A stretch of 64,000 bases of DNA from Anaerobacillus alkalidiazotrophicus (GTDB lineage Bacteria > Bacillota > Bacilli > Bacillales_H > Anaerobacillaceae), in contig NZ_MLQS01000030.1 of NCBI RefSeq assembly GCF_001866055.1, positions 311,500 through 375,499 on the forward strand. The letters are read 5' to 3'. Below are positions 44,071 through 52,640 of the stretch, one piece after another. Made by a program: the position numbers and the translations under genes. The notes beneath the pieces were generated by a model, which saw only the letters and a program-made list of their open reading frames with translations, did not search any database and was not told the origin of the DNA. Numbering within the stretch: position 1 is the stretch's first letter; every line of letters starts with the position of its first letter.

Positions 44071-46230
44071 TTGAGTAAGGATTTAATTAATACATTTAAA
44101 CGTAATACATCGATAAATCTTGTCTATGAACTAAAGCGTGAGCTAATAAAATTAAATATCAAAAGTCAAATGGTAGAAGAAATATTAGGTGAGTTATCTG
44201 ACCTTAGTTATGCCCATGATCAATCAACCATTGTTGCAACAACAGATAAAAACGGTACAATTTTAAGCGTTAATGATACATTTTGCAGAATTTCTAAATA
44301 TTCGAGAGAAGAATTAATTGGGAAAAATCACAGGATATTAAAATCTAACCATCACTCAGATGATTTTTATGCGGATATGTGGAGAACGATTACTAGTGGA
44401 AATGTTTGGCATGGTGAAGTGAAAAATCGGGCAAAGGATCGAACCTACTATTGGGTGAAAACTTCCATTTTTCCTTATTTTGATGAGAATGGAATTCCAT
44501 ATAAATTCGTATCAATTAGAACGGATATAACTGAAGGAAAGCTTTATGAAGAACAAGGACGAAGATTACTTAAAAATGATTTCTTTCAAGTGATGGGGAA
44601 TTTAGATAACTTTGTATTTAAGTTAAAGAAAATAAATAAAGATTATGTTTTCACTTTAATTGCTGGAAAACTAGCAGAAGAAATTGGAATATATAAAGAT
44701 AATTTTCTACACTCTTCTATTTCGAAAATTTTACCGCCAGTTATTTTAGATAAGTTTTTATACTATGTAGAAAAAACGTTTACAGGGAAGAAGAGTAAGT
44801 TTGAATTAAAAAATAATAATAAGCATTTGTATATAACACTTTCGCCATTTTATCGAGAGAATGAAATACAAGAAATAGTTGGATCGGTAAATGATATTAC
44901 AGAATTAAAAAATTCTGAATTAACGGTTCAACATATGGCTTATCATGACACACTCACTAATTTACCAAACAGAAGAATGTTGGATCTTAATTTAACTCAA
45001 CATATACAAACGGCTAAGGAAACAAATAAAAATGTTGGAGTAATGTATATTGATTTGGATCATTTCAAACATATAAATGATTCGTTAGGTTACCAGGTAG
45101 GGGATTATATATTAATTTTGGCAGCACACCGTTTAAAAAAAGTAGAGTTAACCAATTATATTGGTGATTATGTGCTTTATCATCTCGGTGGCGATGAGTT
45201 TTTATTAGTCATTTATGATTTTAAAGAAGATGATGTAGTTAAAGCGTGCCAATACTTATTAAAAAATTTTGAAAGTCCATTTTTATATAAACAAGCTGAT
45301 ATACACCTAACAATAAGTATAGGTATTAGCGCTTATCCATCATGTGGCGAAACCTCTGAAGATTTAGTGAAAAATGCCGATATTGCATTGTACACTGCTA
45401 AAGAAAAGGGTAGAAATACGTATATGTTCTACACCGATGAAATGAATAAGAAGTTAGTCAAAAAATTACAAATAGAAAATGAATTAAGGAAAGCATTAAC
45501 AACAAACGATCAGTTAATGCTGCACTATCAACCACAGGTTGACTTAAAAACGAATAAAATTGTTGGTGTAGAGGCACTTATTCGCTGGCTTCATCCAGAA
45601 AAAGGCTATATCCCGCCTTTAGAATTTATACAAGTTGCTGAAGAAACTGGTTTAATTATCCCCTTAGGAGAATGGGTGTTAAAAGAAGCGGTTACTGAAA
45701 TTAAAAAGTGGCAACAGCTTGGCTTTGATAATATTAGAGTGGGTGTTAATATTTCTAATAAACAATTCCAACATCCTAGTTTTATAAACGATTTATCAAA
45801 ATTGTTGGAAAAAACTAGGGTCAACCCGAGTTTATTAGAGCTAGAAATAACAGAGAATAGTTTATTAGAAAATACTAAAGCAACGGTTGAGACATTAACC
45901 CAATTAAAAGAATTAGGAATTCAAATTGCTATCGACGATTTTGGTACAGGGTATTCTTCGTTAAGTTATTTGCAAACATTTCCGATAACTACTTTAAAGA
46001 TTGATCAAACCTTTGTTTATCATTTACCTGATAATAAGGGCGATCGAGCAATTGTATCTTCAATAATAAATTTGGCACATAATTTAGGTTTACGAGTGAT
46101 CGCTGAAGGGGTAGAAAATAAAGAAGCACTGTGTTATTTACAAGAAGAACAATGTAATGAAATGCAAGGCTACTACTTTAGTCGACCAGTTTCTGCTGAC
46201 GAAATCATTTCCCTTTTAAAAAATGAATGA
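44071..46230 (+). CDS. PAS-GGDEF-EAL cyclic-di-GMP signalling protein
   Basis: A 719-residue cytosolic protein starting at TTG 44071, five bases after AAGGGGGGAATTTTT-type purines; the ATG at 44035 has no site. A PAS domain (about 50-160; TTDKNGTILSVNDTFCRISK) is followed by a second PAS-like segment, a diguanylate cyclase domain with an intact GGDEF (about 373-377) and a phosphodiesterase domain with intact EAL (501-503), DDFGTGYSSLSYL and the later EGVEN. Both catalytic motifs are preserved, so either synthesis or breakdown of c-di-GMP may dominate. No transmembrane helices are seen. It is a single-gene unit. Confidence 0.93.
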   Translation: MSKDLINTFKRNTSINLVYELKRELIKLNIKSQMVEEILGELSDLSYAHDQSTIVATTDKNGTILSVNDTFCRISKYSREELIGKNHRILKSNHHSDDFYADMWRTITSGNVWHGEVKNRAKDRTYYWVKTSIFPYFDENGIPYKFVSIRTDITEGKLYEEQGRRLLKNDFFQVMGNLDNFVFKLKKINKDYVFTLIAGKLAEEIGIYKDNFLHSSISKILPPVILDKFLYYVEKTFTGKKSKFELKNNNKHLYITLSPFYRENEIQEIVGSVNDITELKNSELTVQHMAYHDTLTNLPNRRMLDLNLTQHIQTAKETNKNVGVMYIDLDHFKHINDSLGYQVGDYILILAAHRLKKVELTNYIGDYVLYHLGGDEFLLVIYDFKEDDVVKACQYLLKNFESPFLYKQADIHLTISIGISAYPSCGETSEDLVKNADIALYTAKEKGRNTYMFYTDEMNKKLVKKLQIENELRKALTTNDQLMLHYQPQVDLKTNKIVGVEALIRWLHPEKGYIPPLEFIQVAEETGLIIPLGEWVLKEAVTEIKKWQQLGFDNIRVGVNISNKQFQHPSFINDLSKLLEKTRVNPSLLELEITENSLLENTKATVETLTQLKELGIQIAIDDFGTGYSSLSYLQTFPITTLKIDQTFVYHLPDNKGDRAIVSSIINLAHNLGLRVIAEGVENKEALCYLQEEQCNEMQGYYFSRPVSADEIISLLKNE

Positions 46231-46258
46231 TTTATCCCACTCTTAAGGGGCAAGTAAG

Positions 46259-46305
46259 ACCCCACCTCAAAACTTAAGAAAATCGAGAAGTTTAGGTGGG
46301 GGATA
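46259..46305 (+). terminator. Terminator after the GGDEF/EAL gene
   Basis: CCCCACCTCAAAACTT pairs with AAGTTTAGGTGGGG, giving a long stem. The following sequence is not T-rich, so termination strength is uncertain. Confidence 0.55.
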
Positions 46306-46318
46306 AACTGCCCCTAAA

Positions 46319-46402
46319 GGTCCGATAAGTTGAACTAACAATCAGTGGGGGATGAAGGAAAACCCCCACTGATTGAAGTTCAGCTTTATCATAACGGTCC
46401 GT
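46319..46402. repeat. Long composite palindrome
   Basis: AATCAGTGGGGG (46340-46351) pairs exactly with CCCCCACTGATT (46363-46374). Outside it GATAAGTTGAACT (46324-46336) pairs with AGTTCAGCTTTATC (46377-46390), and GGTCC lies at both ends. A partial copy of the right arm, CCCCTACTGATTAAAGTT, occurs at 58583-58600 before pheS, so this is a small repeat family. Confidence 0.65.
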
Positions 46403-46444
46403 ATCACCTATTAAACTCTACGAATTGAATTTTAACTATTTAAA

Positions 46445-46476
46445 GAGAATAATGAATTTCATCATTCATTATTCTC
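46445..46476. repeat. Perfect hairpin GAGAATAATGAAT / ATTCATTATTCTC
   Basis: A 13-pair perfect stem with loop TTCATC. The 22 bases 46454-46475 recur exactly at 63978-63999, at the right edge of the window. The remainder of the 46231-46687 gap shows no gene. Confidence 0.65.
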
Positions 46477-46687
46477 GCCGCTAAGATATTATCTTGGGTC
46501 TGTTTGGTTAATTAGAAAACTCATTCAATAAGTATATTTAAATACGGAAAATATTAATAGAGCAATTAATATTCATTTTTAGGAAAAAAACACTTGAAAT
46601 GTTTCATAGATTCTTGTTAAGATAAATAAGTCGATTTTCGAATTTCTTAATTGTTGTGAAGTAAAAATAATTAGTACACGTAGAATG

Positions 46688-46716
46688 TTGACAAACAACT
46701 TGCTTCTTGGTATAGT
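46688..46716 (+). promoter_or_regulatory. infC-rpmI-rplT promoter
   Basis: TTGACA (46688-46693), 17 bases, TATAGT (46711-46716): a near-consensus sigma-A promoter directly before the L20 leader. Confidence 0.85.
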
Positions 46717-46724
46717 AACTTAGT

Positions 46725-46860
46725 GAATTAAATATTGGAACCAATGCAAGAAGAAGCGCCCGCTTCTCACCTGACTGACTAATGAAGTTTGTAGGTTACT
46801 AAAATGTTTAAGTTATGAACAGTATAGGTGTGGGCGCAATATGTGCTCACACCTTTTTTA
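46725..46860 (+). ncRNA. L20 leader (autoregulatory attenuator of infC operon)
   Basis: The leader contains the characteristic AGAAGCGCCCGCTTCTCACC segment and ends in a terminator, AGGTGTGGGC with GCTCACACCT followed by seven T (46825-46860). In B. subtilis, excess ribosomal protein L20 binds such a leader and favours termination. About 240 bases without other features then lead to infC. Confidence 0.85.
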
Positions 46861-47101
46861 TGCTTCAACTTTTAACTTTGTTAAAAGATTAGAGTATAGA
46901 AAGGATAAGACGCATACTTAGAGTTTGCGAATGATTAAGTTGTTCAAGTACATTGGATAATCAAGTAAGTAGGGCATTCAATTTATGCATGGATCCTTGG
47001 TATATCGTTTTGAAAAAAGTAAAACGATATACATAGTAAACTAAGGTTACAGTTGCTTTAATAAGCAATATTTTTCTAAAAAACCATGGAGGTGGCTAGT
47101 T

Positions 47102-47617
47102 ATTAGTAAAGACATGATGGTCAATGAGGGCATCCGTGCCCGAGAAGTTCGTCTCATTGGGGCAAACGGAGATCAAATTGGTGTAAAATCAAGACAAGAA
47201 GCTCTTGAAATGGCTCAAAATGCAAACCTTGACTTAGTTATGGTTGCACCAAATGCTAAACCGCCAGTATGCCGAATTATGGACTACGGTAAGTTTAGGT
47301 ATGAGCAACAAAAGAAAGACAAAGAAGCTCGTAAAAATCAAAAAATTATCACAACGAAAGAGGTTCGCCTGAGCCCGACGATTGAGTTAAATGATTTTAA
47401 TACGAAGCTTCGTAATGCCCGCAAGTTCCTTGAGAAAGGAGATAAAGTAAAAGCTGCGATCCGTTTTCGCGGACGTGCGATTACTCATTCTCAAATCGGA
47501 AGAGATGTTTTAATGCGTCTTGCCAAAGAATGTGAAGACATTTCAACGGTGGAGTCGGCGCCAAAAATGGAAGGCCGAAGCATGTTCTTAATTTTAGCTC
47601 CAAAAGCTGAAAAATAG
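47102..47617 (+). CDS. infC: Translation initiation factor IF-3, ATT start codon
   Basis: IF-3 proofreads start-codon selection and keeps ribosomal subunits apart. I place the start at ATT 47102 (171 residues; [20 protein letters not shown]), six bases after GGAGGTGG. The first ATG (47114) is 18 bases from that site and would drop conserved N-terminal residues. AUU starts are known for infC and let IF-3 repress its own translation. The N-domain ([18 protein letters not shown]), lysine-rich linker and C-domain ([34 protein letters not shown]) are all present. Confidence 0.95.
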   Translation: MSKDMMVNEGIRAREVRLIGANGDQIGVKSRQEALEMAQNANLDLVMVAPNAKPPVCRIMDYGKFRYEQQKKDKEARKNQKIITTKEVRLSPTIELNDFNTKLRNARKFLEKGDKVKAAIRFRGRAITHSQIGRDVLMRLAKECEDISTVESAPKMEGRSMFLILAPKAEK

Positions 47618-47682
47618 TTGATAAAACTATTAAGAACATAAGAATCTTTTAATAGTAGTAATCAATAAGGGAGGATTTACTT

Positions 47683-47883
47683 ATGCCTAAAATGAAAACT
47701 CATAAGGGTGCAGCAAAGCGTTTTAAGAAAACAGGTTCTGGCAAGCTTAAGCGTGCGCGTGCATACACAAGTCACTTATTTGCTAACAAGTCAACAAAAG
47801 CAAAACGTAAGCTTCGTAAAGCTGCAATGGTTCATAGTGGAGATTTCAAACGTATCCGTGAAATGTTAACGTACAAAAAATAA
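47683..47883 (+). CDS. rpmI: 50S ribosomal protein L35
   Basis: A 66-residue basic protein. [20 protein letters not shown] is the standard L35 N-terminus, and the C-terminus [20 protein letters not shown] is typical. It lies between infC and rplT in the usual operon, with GGGAGGA before the ATG. It is expected to be co-regulated by the L20 leader. Confidence 0.98.
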   Translation: MPKMKTHKGAAKRFKKTGSGKLKRARAYTSHLFANKSTKAKRKLRKAAMVHSGDFKRIREMLTYKK

Positions 47884-47926
47884 TTATTATTTTCAACATT
47901 GTTGAAGATTTGAGGAGGGAAACACG

Positions 47927-48283
47927 ATGCCAAGAGTAAAAGGCGGTTATGTCGCTCGTCGTCGTCGTAAGAAAGTATTAAAGTTAGCTAAAGGTTATCA
48001 TGGTTCAAAACATAGATTATTTAAAACTGCGCAAGTCCAAGTAATGAAATCATTACTTTATGCTTACCGTGATCGTCGCCAAAAGAAGCGTGACTTCCGT
48101 AAGCTTTGGATTACTCGTATTAACGCAGCTGCACGTATGAATGGTCTTTCATATAGCCGTTTAATGCATGGTTTAAAAGTAGCAGGTATTGAAGTAAACC
48201 GTAAAATGCTTGCTGATTTAGCTGTTAACGATGAGAATGCATTTGCTGAATTAGCAGCAAAAGCAAAATCTAGCTTAAACTAA
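47927..48283 (+). CDS. rplT: 50S ribosomal protein L20
   Basis: A 118-residue protein with the canonical start [20 protein letters not shown] and the globular C-domain ([20 protein letters not shown]). It binds 23S rRNA early in assembly and, in Bacillus, also the leader RNA of its own operon to repress it. GAGGAGGG precedes the ATG. A strong terminator ends the operon 10 bases after the stop. Confidence 0.98.
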   Translation: MPRVKGGYVARRRRKKVLKLAKGYHGSKHRLFKTAQVQVMKSLLYAYRDRRQKKRDFRKLWITRINAAARMNGLSYSRLMHGLKVAGIEVNRKMLADLAVNDENAFAELAAKAKSSLN

Positions 48284-48292
48284 TAGTAAAAT

Positions 48293-48328
48293 TAAAAAGC
48301 CACTCTCATGAACGAGGGTGGTTTTTTT
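48293..48328 (+). terminator. Terminator of infC-rpmI-rplT
   Basis: AAAGCCACTCTC and GAGGGTGGTTTTTTT form the stem around ATGAAC. Confidence 0.9.
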
Positions 48329-48380
48329 ACACATTATGTAGTTGAGTATAGGCCTAATGTTAAGAAAGTAGGGAAAAGTT

Positions 48381-48647
48381 GTGACAAGTACAACCATCGT
48401 CGCATATGCTTTTTTTATCAATATTGTATCATTTGTCTATATGTTTGTAGATAAACAAAAAGCAATAAAAGGTCAGTGGAGAATTTCTGAGAGAAAATTT
48501 TTCTTACTAGCGATAATCGGAGGTAGTGTCGGTATCATGCTAGGTATGAGAGCTTTTCGTCATAAAACAAAGCACAATTCTTTTAGAATAGGGATGCCGG
48601 TTATAATGATTATACAAATTGTCCTAATGAGTTATCATTATTTGTAA
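48381..48647 (+). CDS. ysdA: DUF1294 family membrane protein (YsdA)
   Basis: An 88-residue protein with two or three hydrophobic segments (YAFFINIVSFVYMFVDKQKA; FFLLAIIGGSVGIMLGMRAF) and a terminal helix. The motif DKxKA and the segment GGSVGIMLGMRAFRHKTKH are typical of DUF1294. It starts at GTG 48381, with a modest AGGGAA site. It occupies the position of B. subtilis ysdA after rplT. Function is unknown. Confidence 0.85.
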   Translation: MTSTTIVAYAFFINIVSFVYMFVDKQKAIKGQWRISERKFFLLAIIGGSVGIMLGMRAFRHKTKHNSFRIGMPVIMIIQIVLMSYHYL

Positions 48648-48684
48648 TCGGAATTCATATTTGTTAATAGAGAGGAGGAAGACA

Positions 48685-49266
48685 ATGATTGAACATCTTT
48701 CAGAAGCTATCCCCATCTATATTGAACAGAGTGGATTTTTAGCGCCATTATTATTTGTTTTATTTCATCTTATTCGTCCACTTTTATTATTACCCGTTAT
48801 TTTTGTTTGTATGGTTGGTGGGTATTTATTTGGTGTCATTTACGGATCGATCTTTTCAATGATAGGATTAACACTAATGTGTATCATTTTTTATTTTATC
48901 ACAATGAAGTTTCCGCATCTGTTATCCAAATTTGCGAAGTTAAATAAAAAAATGATGAAAAATGGTCCAATGACAATGAATCAAATTATGGTGTTAAGGA
49001 TGGTTCCTTTTGTTCATTTTCACCTCTTATCGCTCTATATTGTGGAGCAAACAAATAGTTTTAAAGAATATACGAAATATTCGTTTCTAGGTATCGTTCT
49101 ACCATCAATTATTTTCACTAGTTTTGGGCAAATGATAGTTGATCTTCCGCTTTTTTATTCAATCGCTCTTTTGGTCTTTTTAACTGCTATCTTTTTTGGG
49201 TTTCGTAAAAAGAATTTAGACAAACAGACAAACGTTGAATGGAAGAAATTTTTTAAAACAAGCTGA
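48685..49266 (+). CDS. TVP38/TMEM64 (DedA-like) family membrane protein
   Basis: I choose ATG 48685 (193 residues), with GAGGAGGAAG just upstream, over TTG 48661, which precedes that site. About five hydrophobic segments are present. The VxxMVGGYLFGVIYGSIFSMIG segment and the LRMVPFVHFHLLSLYIVEQT segment match the SNARE-associated/VTT domain, whose members act as lipid scramblase-like proteins in some organisms. It is 37 bases downstream of ysdA and may share its transcript. The precise role is unknown. Confidence 0.85.
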   Translation: MIEHLSEAIPIYIEQSGFLAPLLFVLFHLIRPLLLLPVIFVCMVGGYLFGVIYGSIFSMIGLTLMCIIFYFITMKFPHLLSKFAKLNKKMMKNGPMTMNQIMVLRMVPFVHFHLLSLYIVEQTNSFKEYTKYSFLGIVLPSIIFTSFGQMIVDLPLFYSIALLVFLTAIFFGFRKKNLDKQTNVEWKKFFKTS

Positions 49267-49307
49267 AAAAACAACCGTCCAATAATATTATTGGATGGTT
49301 GTTTTTT
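49266..49307. terminator. Bidirectional terminator
   Basis: AAAAAACAACCGTCCAATAA pairs with TTATTGGATGGTTGTTTTTT. It lies between the convergent TVP38-like gene and ysdB. Confidence 0.93.
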
Positions 49308-49353
49308 AGCTTGTTTAGTTAAACTTTTGTCTTTACGGTTGCAGCGGTTTTTG

Positions 49354-49737
49354 TTAGCGTGAAAGTAATTCTTTTATTGGGCTCTTCCAAATTACTTTCG
49401 CATTTGGATATATGATACTAATTTCTTTCTCGATAAAATGAAAATCTTCCTTATTTAAACCTTGTAGGTTATTGTTATTCTTTGCCCAAACTTGTATAGT
49501 GACAACCTCAAAGGCATTTTCAGTTGTCCCTAAATATTTTTCTCCCTCAAATAAAACACCGCGGTAAGTCAAAAGAAAATTTTTTCTGACATTTGATTTT
49601 TCGTCTAGTAAATAAAACAATTTTTTATTATGGGCTAATTCTAACTTTCGTTTAGGGTTTATAAAATATTTGATAGCACAATATGCTAAAATAAAAACGG
49701 CTATTAATACCAAAAATCGAAATAAAAAAACAGCCAT
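49354..49737 (-). CDS. ysdB: YsdB family protein
   Basis: A 127-residue protein anchored by one N-terminal helix (VFLFRFLVLIAVFILAYCAI), then a cytosolic part with NPKRKLELAHNKKLFYLLDE and FLLTYRGVLFEGEKYLGTTE. I place the start at ATG 49737, eight bases after AGGAG; the upstream ATG and GTG lie too close to that site. In B. subtilis YsdB belongs to the sigma-W regulated set. Location between ysdA and ysdC supports the name, though here it is on the opposite strand to them. Molecular function is unknown. Confidence 0.85.
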   Translation of the reverse strand: MAVFLFRFLVLIAVFILAYCAIKYFINPKRKLELAHNKKLFYLLDEKSNVRKNFLLTYRGVLFEGEKYLGTTENAFEVVTIQVWAKNNNNLQGLNKEDFHFIEKEISIIYPNAKVIWKSPIKELLSR

Positions 49738-49855
49738 CGACATCACTCCTAGTTAAAATCATTTAATAGTATATGCGCATAATCAGATATCATCTCATTT
49801 ACATACGTTTTAAAAAAGAAAAGGTTTCAAAAAATAACAAAAGGACGTGAATTTA

Positions 49856-50347
49856 TTGGATTTAATAAAAATGTTCCAGTTGCAGAAAGAATTAGACAAC
49901 CGAATTAGAGAAGAACACAATGTTCTTGGTAAGAACTTAATTGCTGAAAAAGTATTAGCTTTTCAAGTAGAACTTGGTGAATTAGCAAATGAAACACGTT
50001 GTTTCAAGTATTGGAGTTTAAAACAACCAAGTTCACAAGAAGTTATTTTAGAGGAGTATGTAGATGGATTTCATTTTTTATTATCAATAGGAATAGATAT
50101 CTCAATATCAATAATAAAGCTTAATGTTGAAACTCCTAAAAATAGTTCAACGTTAACAAACCAGTTTGCAACTCTATATTCTCTTAGTAGTCAGTTTGAA
50201 AAAACGAAAGATGAAAGTGATTTTATTGTATTATTTCAGCAATATTTAGTTTTAGGAAAATTATTAGGTTTTACAGATAATGACATAGAAACAGCATATA
50301 GAGGGAAAAATGAAGTGAATCATCAACGGCAAAACGATGGCTATTAA
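49856..50347 (+). CDS. All-alpha dUTP diphosphatase (dUTPase_2)
   Basis: A helical NTP pyrophosphatase that converts dUTP to dUMP and pyrophosphate. I choose TTG 49856 (163 residues; MDLIKMFQLQKELDNRIREE), with AAAGGA about 10 bases upstream; GTG 49847 abuts that site. The metal-binding pattern is visible: ExxE in FQVELGELANETRCFKYWS and ExxD in ILEEYVDGFHFLLSIG. This is the MazG-like class, often found in phages and in Bacillaceae. It sits just before ysdC. Confidence 0.9.
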   Translation: MDLIKMFQLQKELDNRIREEHNVLGKNLIAEKVLAFQVELGELANETRCFKYWSLKQPSSQEVILEEYVDGFHFLLSIGIDISISIIKLNVETPKNSSTLTNQFATLYSLSSQFEKTKDESDFIVLFQQYLVLGKLLGFTDNDIETAYRGKNEVNHQRQNDGY

Positions 50348-50414
50348 TTGAGTATTATTTCGATTATCGATATAATTAAATGAGAGATATTATATTTTAA
50401 GGAGGCATTTACAT

Positions 50415-51491
50415 ATGGATGAAACGTTAAAGATGTTAAAGGCACTGACAGATGCAAACGGAATTCCAGGGGATGAACGCGAGCCACGAGAGGTTATGAG
50501 AAAATTTATTGAACCTTATGCTGATGAAGTGACTCAAGATCACCTTGGGAGTCTAATAGCAAAAAAAACGGGTGCTGCTGAAGGTCCAAAAATAATGGTG
50601 GCAGGGCATTTAGATGAAATTGGCTTTATGGTTAAAAGCATCGATGATAAAGGATTTTTACGCTTTCAAACAGTAGGTGGCTGGTGGGGGCAAGTGATGC
50701 TAGCACAACGTGTTACTGTTATGACACGCAAAGGTAATGTGCCAGGTGTTATCGGCTCTAAACCACCGCATATTCTTCCACCTGAGGCAAGAAAAAAACC
50801 TGTTGAGATTAAGGATATGTTTATTGATATAGGTGCGTCAAGTAAAGAAGAGGCAATGGAATTTGGTGTTCTTCCCGGTGACTCAATAGTACCAGTTTGT
50901 GAATTTACGGTCTTAAAAAATGAAAAAATGCTTATGGCAAAAGCGTGGGACAATCGAATTGGTTGCGCAATTGCGATTGAAGTACTTCGCCAATTAAAGG
51001 ATGTTGATCATCCTAATACAGTTTACGGTGTAGGGACAGTACAAGAAGAAGTGGGACTTAGAGGGGCTCGAACATCGGCTCACTTTATCCAACCAGACAT
51101 AGGTTTTGGTGTTGATGTAGGAATTGCAGGAGATACTCCTGGTGTAACAGAAAAAGAAGCATTGGCAAAAATGGGGAAAGGCCCTCAAATTATCATTTAT
51201 GATGCTTCAATGATTTCTCATAAAGGACTTCGTGATTTTGTAACTGATACAGCTGATGAAGCTGGAATTCCATATCAATTTGATTCTGTTGCTGGTGGTG
51301 GAACAGATTCTGGCGCTATTCACTTGACAGCGAATGGGGTTCCGGCTCTATCTATTACTATTGCTACACGATACATTCATACACATGCAGCGATTCTTCA
51401 TCGAGATGATTTTGAAAATGCTGTGAAATTAATTGTTGAAGTTATTAAAAAACTTGATAAAGATACAGTTGCAAAAATAACATTTGAATAA
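50415..51491 (+). CDS. ysdC: M42 family metallopeptidase (glutamyl aminopeptidase-like) YsdC
   Basis: A 358-residue cytosolic aminopeptidase of the M42 (TET-like) family. Metal-site motifs are in place: [61 protein letters not shown] and [27 protein letters not shown] precedes the ATG. It corresponds to B. subtilis YsdC and closes the ysdABC neighbourhood. Substrate preference is inferred from family only. Confidence 0.93.
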   Translation: MDETLKMLKALTDANGIPGDEREPREVMRKFIEPYADEVTQDHLGSLIAKKTGAAEGPKIMVAGHLDEIGFMVKSIDDKGFLRFQTVGGWWGQVMLAQRVTVMTRKGNVPGVIGSKPPHILPPEARKKPVEIKDMFIDIGASSKEEAMEFGVLPGDSIVPVCEFTVLKNEKMLMAKAWDNRIGCAIAIEVLRQLKDVDHPNTVYGVGTVQEEVGLRGARTSAHFIQPDIGFGVDVGIAGDTPGVTEKEALAKMGKGPQIIIYDASMISHKGLRDFVTDTADEAGIPYQFDSVAGGGTDSGAIHLTANGVPALSITIATRYIHTHAAILHRDDFENAVKLIVEVIKKLDKDTVAKITFE

Positions 51492-51616
51492 AAATAAAAG
51501 GAGGCTGATTTAATTCTAACGGGTTCAGTTTTGGGAGGGAAAACGTTAATTTATAGGATAAATACATTACATTTAACATTCCAATTCCAAACGAATTAAC
51601 ACTACAATTAGCATAC

Positions 51617-51643
51617 AAAAACGCACAGATACTGTGCGTTTTT
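51617..51643. terminator. Terminator downstream of ysdC
   Basis: AAAACGCACAG pairs with CTGTGCGTTTTT around ATA. T-runs on both strands allow use from either side. Confidence 0.9.
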
Positions 51644-51745
51644 ACTCATATTTTCTTTTCTTGTTAAACTAAAGCCTCCTTACTTTAAGTGAAACTTTTC
51701 ACAAATTAAAAGATAATTTCTTGGCTAAAAAAATCAGTACTTATA

Positions 51746-51997
51746 TTAGGACTGAATTCTCTTTTCGAGGCTATTAATTTTCGTATCGTGTTTCCCTGTT
51801 TTTTCACTTGAATAATCAACGTCATACTTAATACCGTCAACCTTTTTAGAGATTAAATAAAGGGTGTCTTTAACATCTTTCTGCTGACTTTTTTCTATTT
51901 GACCAAGCCTTGATAATACTTCATCAAACTGAAGATCTACTTTATCAAAACGCTCTAAGATGATTTTGAGCAGATGTTCATTATCCGTTTTAATCAC
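51746..51997 (-). CDS. Small coiled-coil hypothetical protein
   Basis: An 83-residue acidic, heptad-patterned protein (LLKIILERFDKVDLQFDEVL; then EKSQQKDVKDTLYLISKKVD). The start is GTG with purines directly before it, so the true start is uncertain. It lies immediately downstream of a broken gene on the same strand, inside a region of decay, and may itself be a remnant or a plasmid/phage-type accessory gene. Function unknown. Confidence 0.5.
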   Translation of the reverse strand: MIKTDNEHLLKIILERFDKVDLQFDEVLSRLGQIEKSQQKDVKDTLYLISKKVDGIKYDVDYSSEKTGKHDTKINSLEKRIQS

Positions 51998-52000
51998 CTT

Positions 52001-52375
52001 TTACTCAGCAGACGTCATTTCAATTATTTTCTTATATATTGAAAAATACTCTGTTTCACCAATTTGATCACCGTCTAAAAAATCTTGGTTACCTTTCATA
52101 CTAATAACAACTAGAAGATCATTTGAATTTTTATAAGTAACAATGTCCCAAATTTCTTCATCATTTTGAAGTTAAATGATAGGCATATTGTTGGATTCTT
52201 CGATTATTTCAAATCCCTTATATTCGTTATTAAACATTTCTTTAATTTTGATGAGCCATTCATCAGAACTACCACTATTATTAAAAAAAATCTCCTTGTA
52301 ACGAATCAGAAGAAATAATTCCTATTCCGAAAGTTATTTCCGTACCATTCCTTGCTGCATTTTTATATATTTTTT
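52001..52375 (-). pseudogene. Decayed hypothetical gene with frameshift and in-frame stop
   Basis: Reading the minus strand gives recognisable coding sequence in pieces. AARNGTEITFGIGIISSDSL is followed by a frame break at a T-run near 52290. The text resumes as NSGSSDEWLIKIKEMFNN with an in-frame TAA after NNMPII, then LQNDEEIWDIVTYKNSNDLL and a proper end IIEMTSAE-stop at 52001. I do not recognise the family. The two lesions mean it is not functional. The 52376-52640 gap on the plus strand holds only a possible weak promoter for the next gene. Confidence 0.7.
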
Positions 52376-52640
52376 TAAAACCTCGATATACCCTTTACTC
52401 TATATCATAATTCGAATGGAGGGATTACTTTAAAAGAGATGGTACATCTTTGAAAGCTTTTTTCAATAAACTTCCTAGAATAAAGATTGTATATTTCAAC
52501 AACTTCTTAATTGAATCAACTCTAAATATGAAAATATTTCCTGATAAGGAGAAGTTAGATTTTTGCCCAAGCATAGTATTTTGGTTTAGAATAAAATATT
52601 TTATGTTTTACTATATTAATCAGTTTAGAAAGGAGGAATT

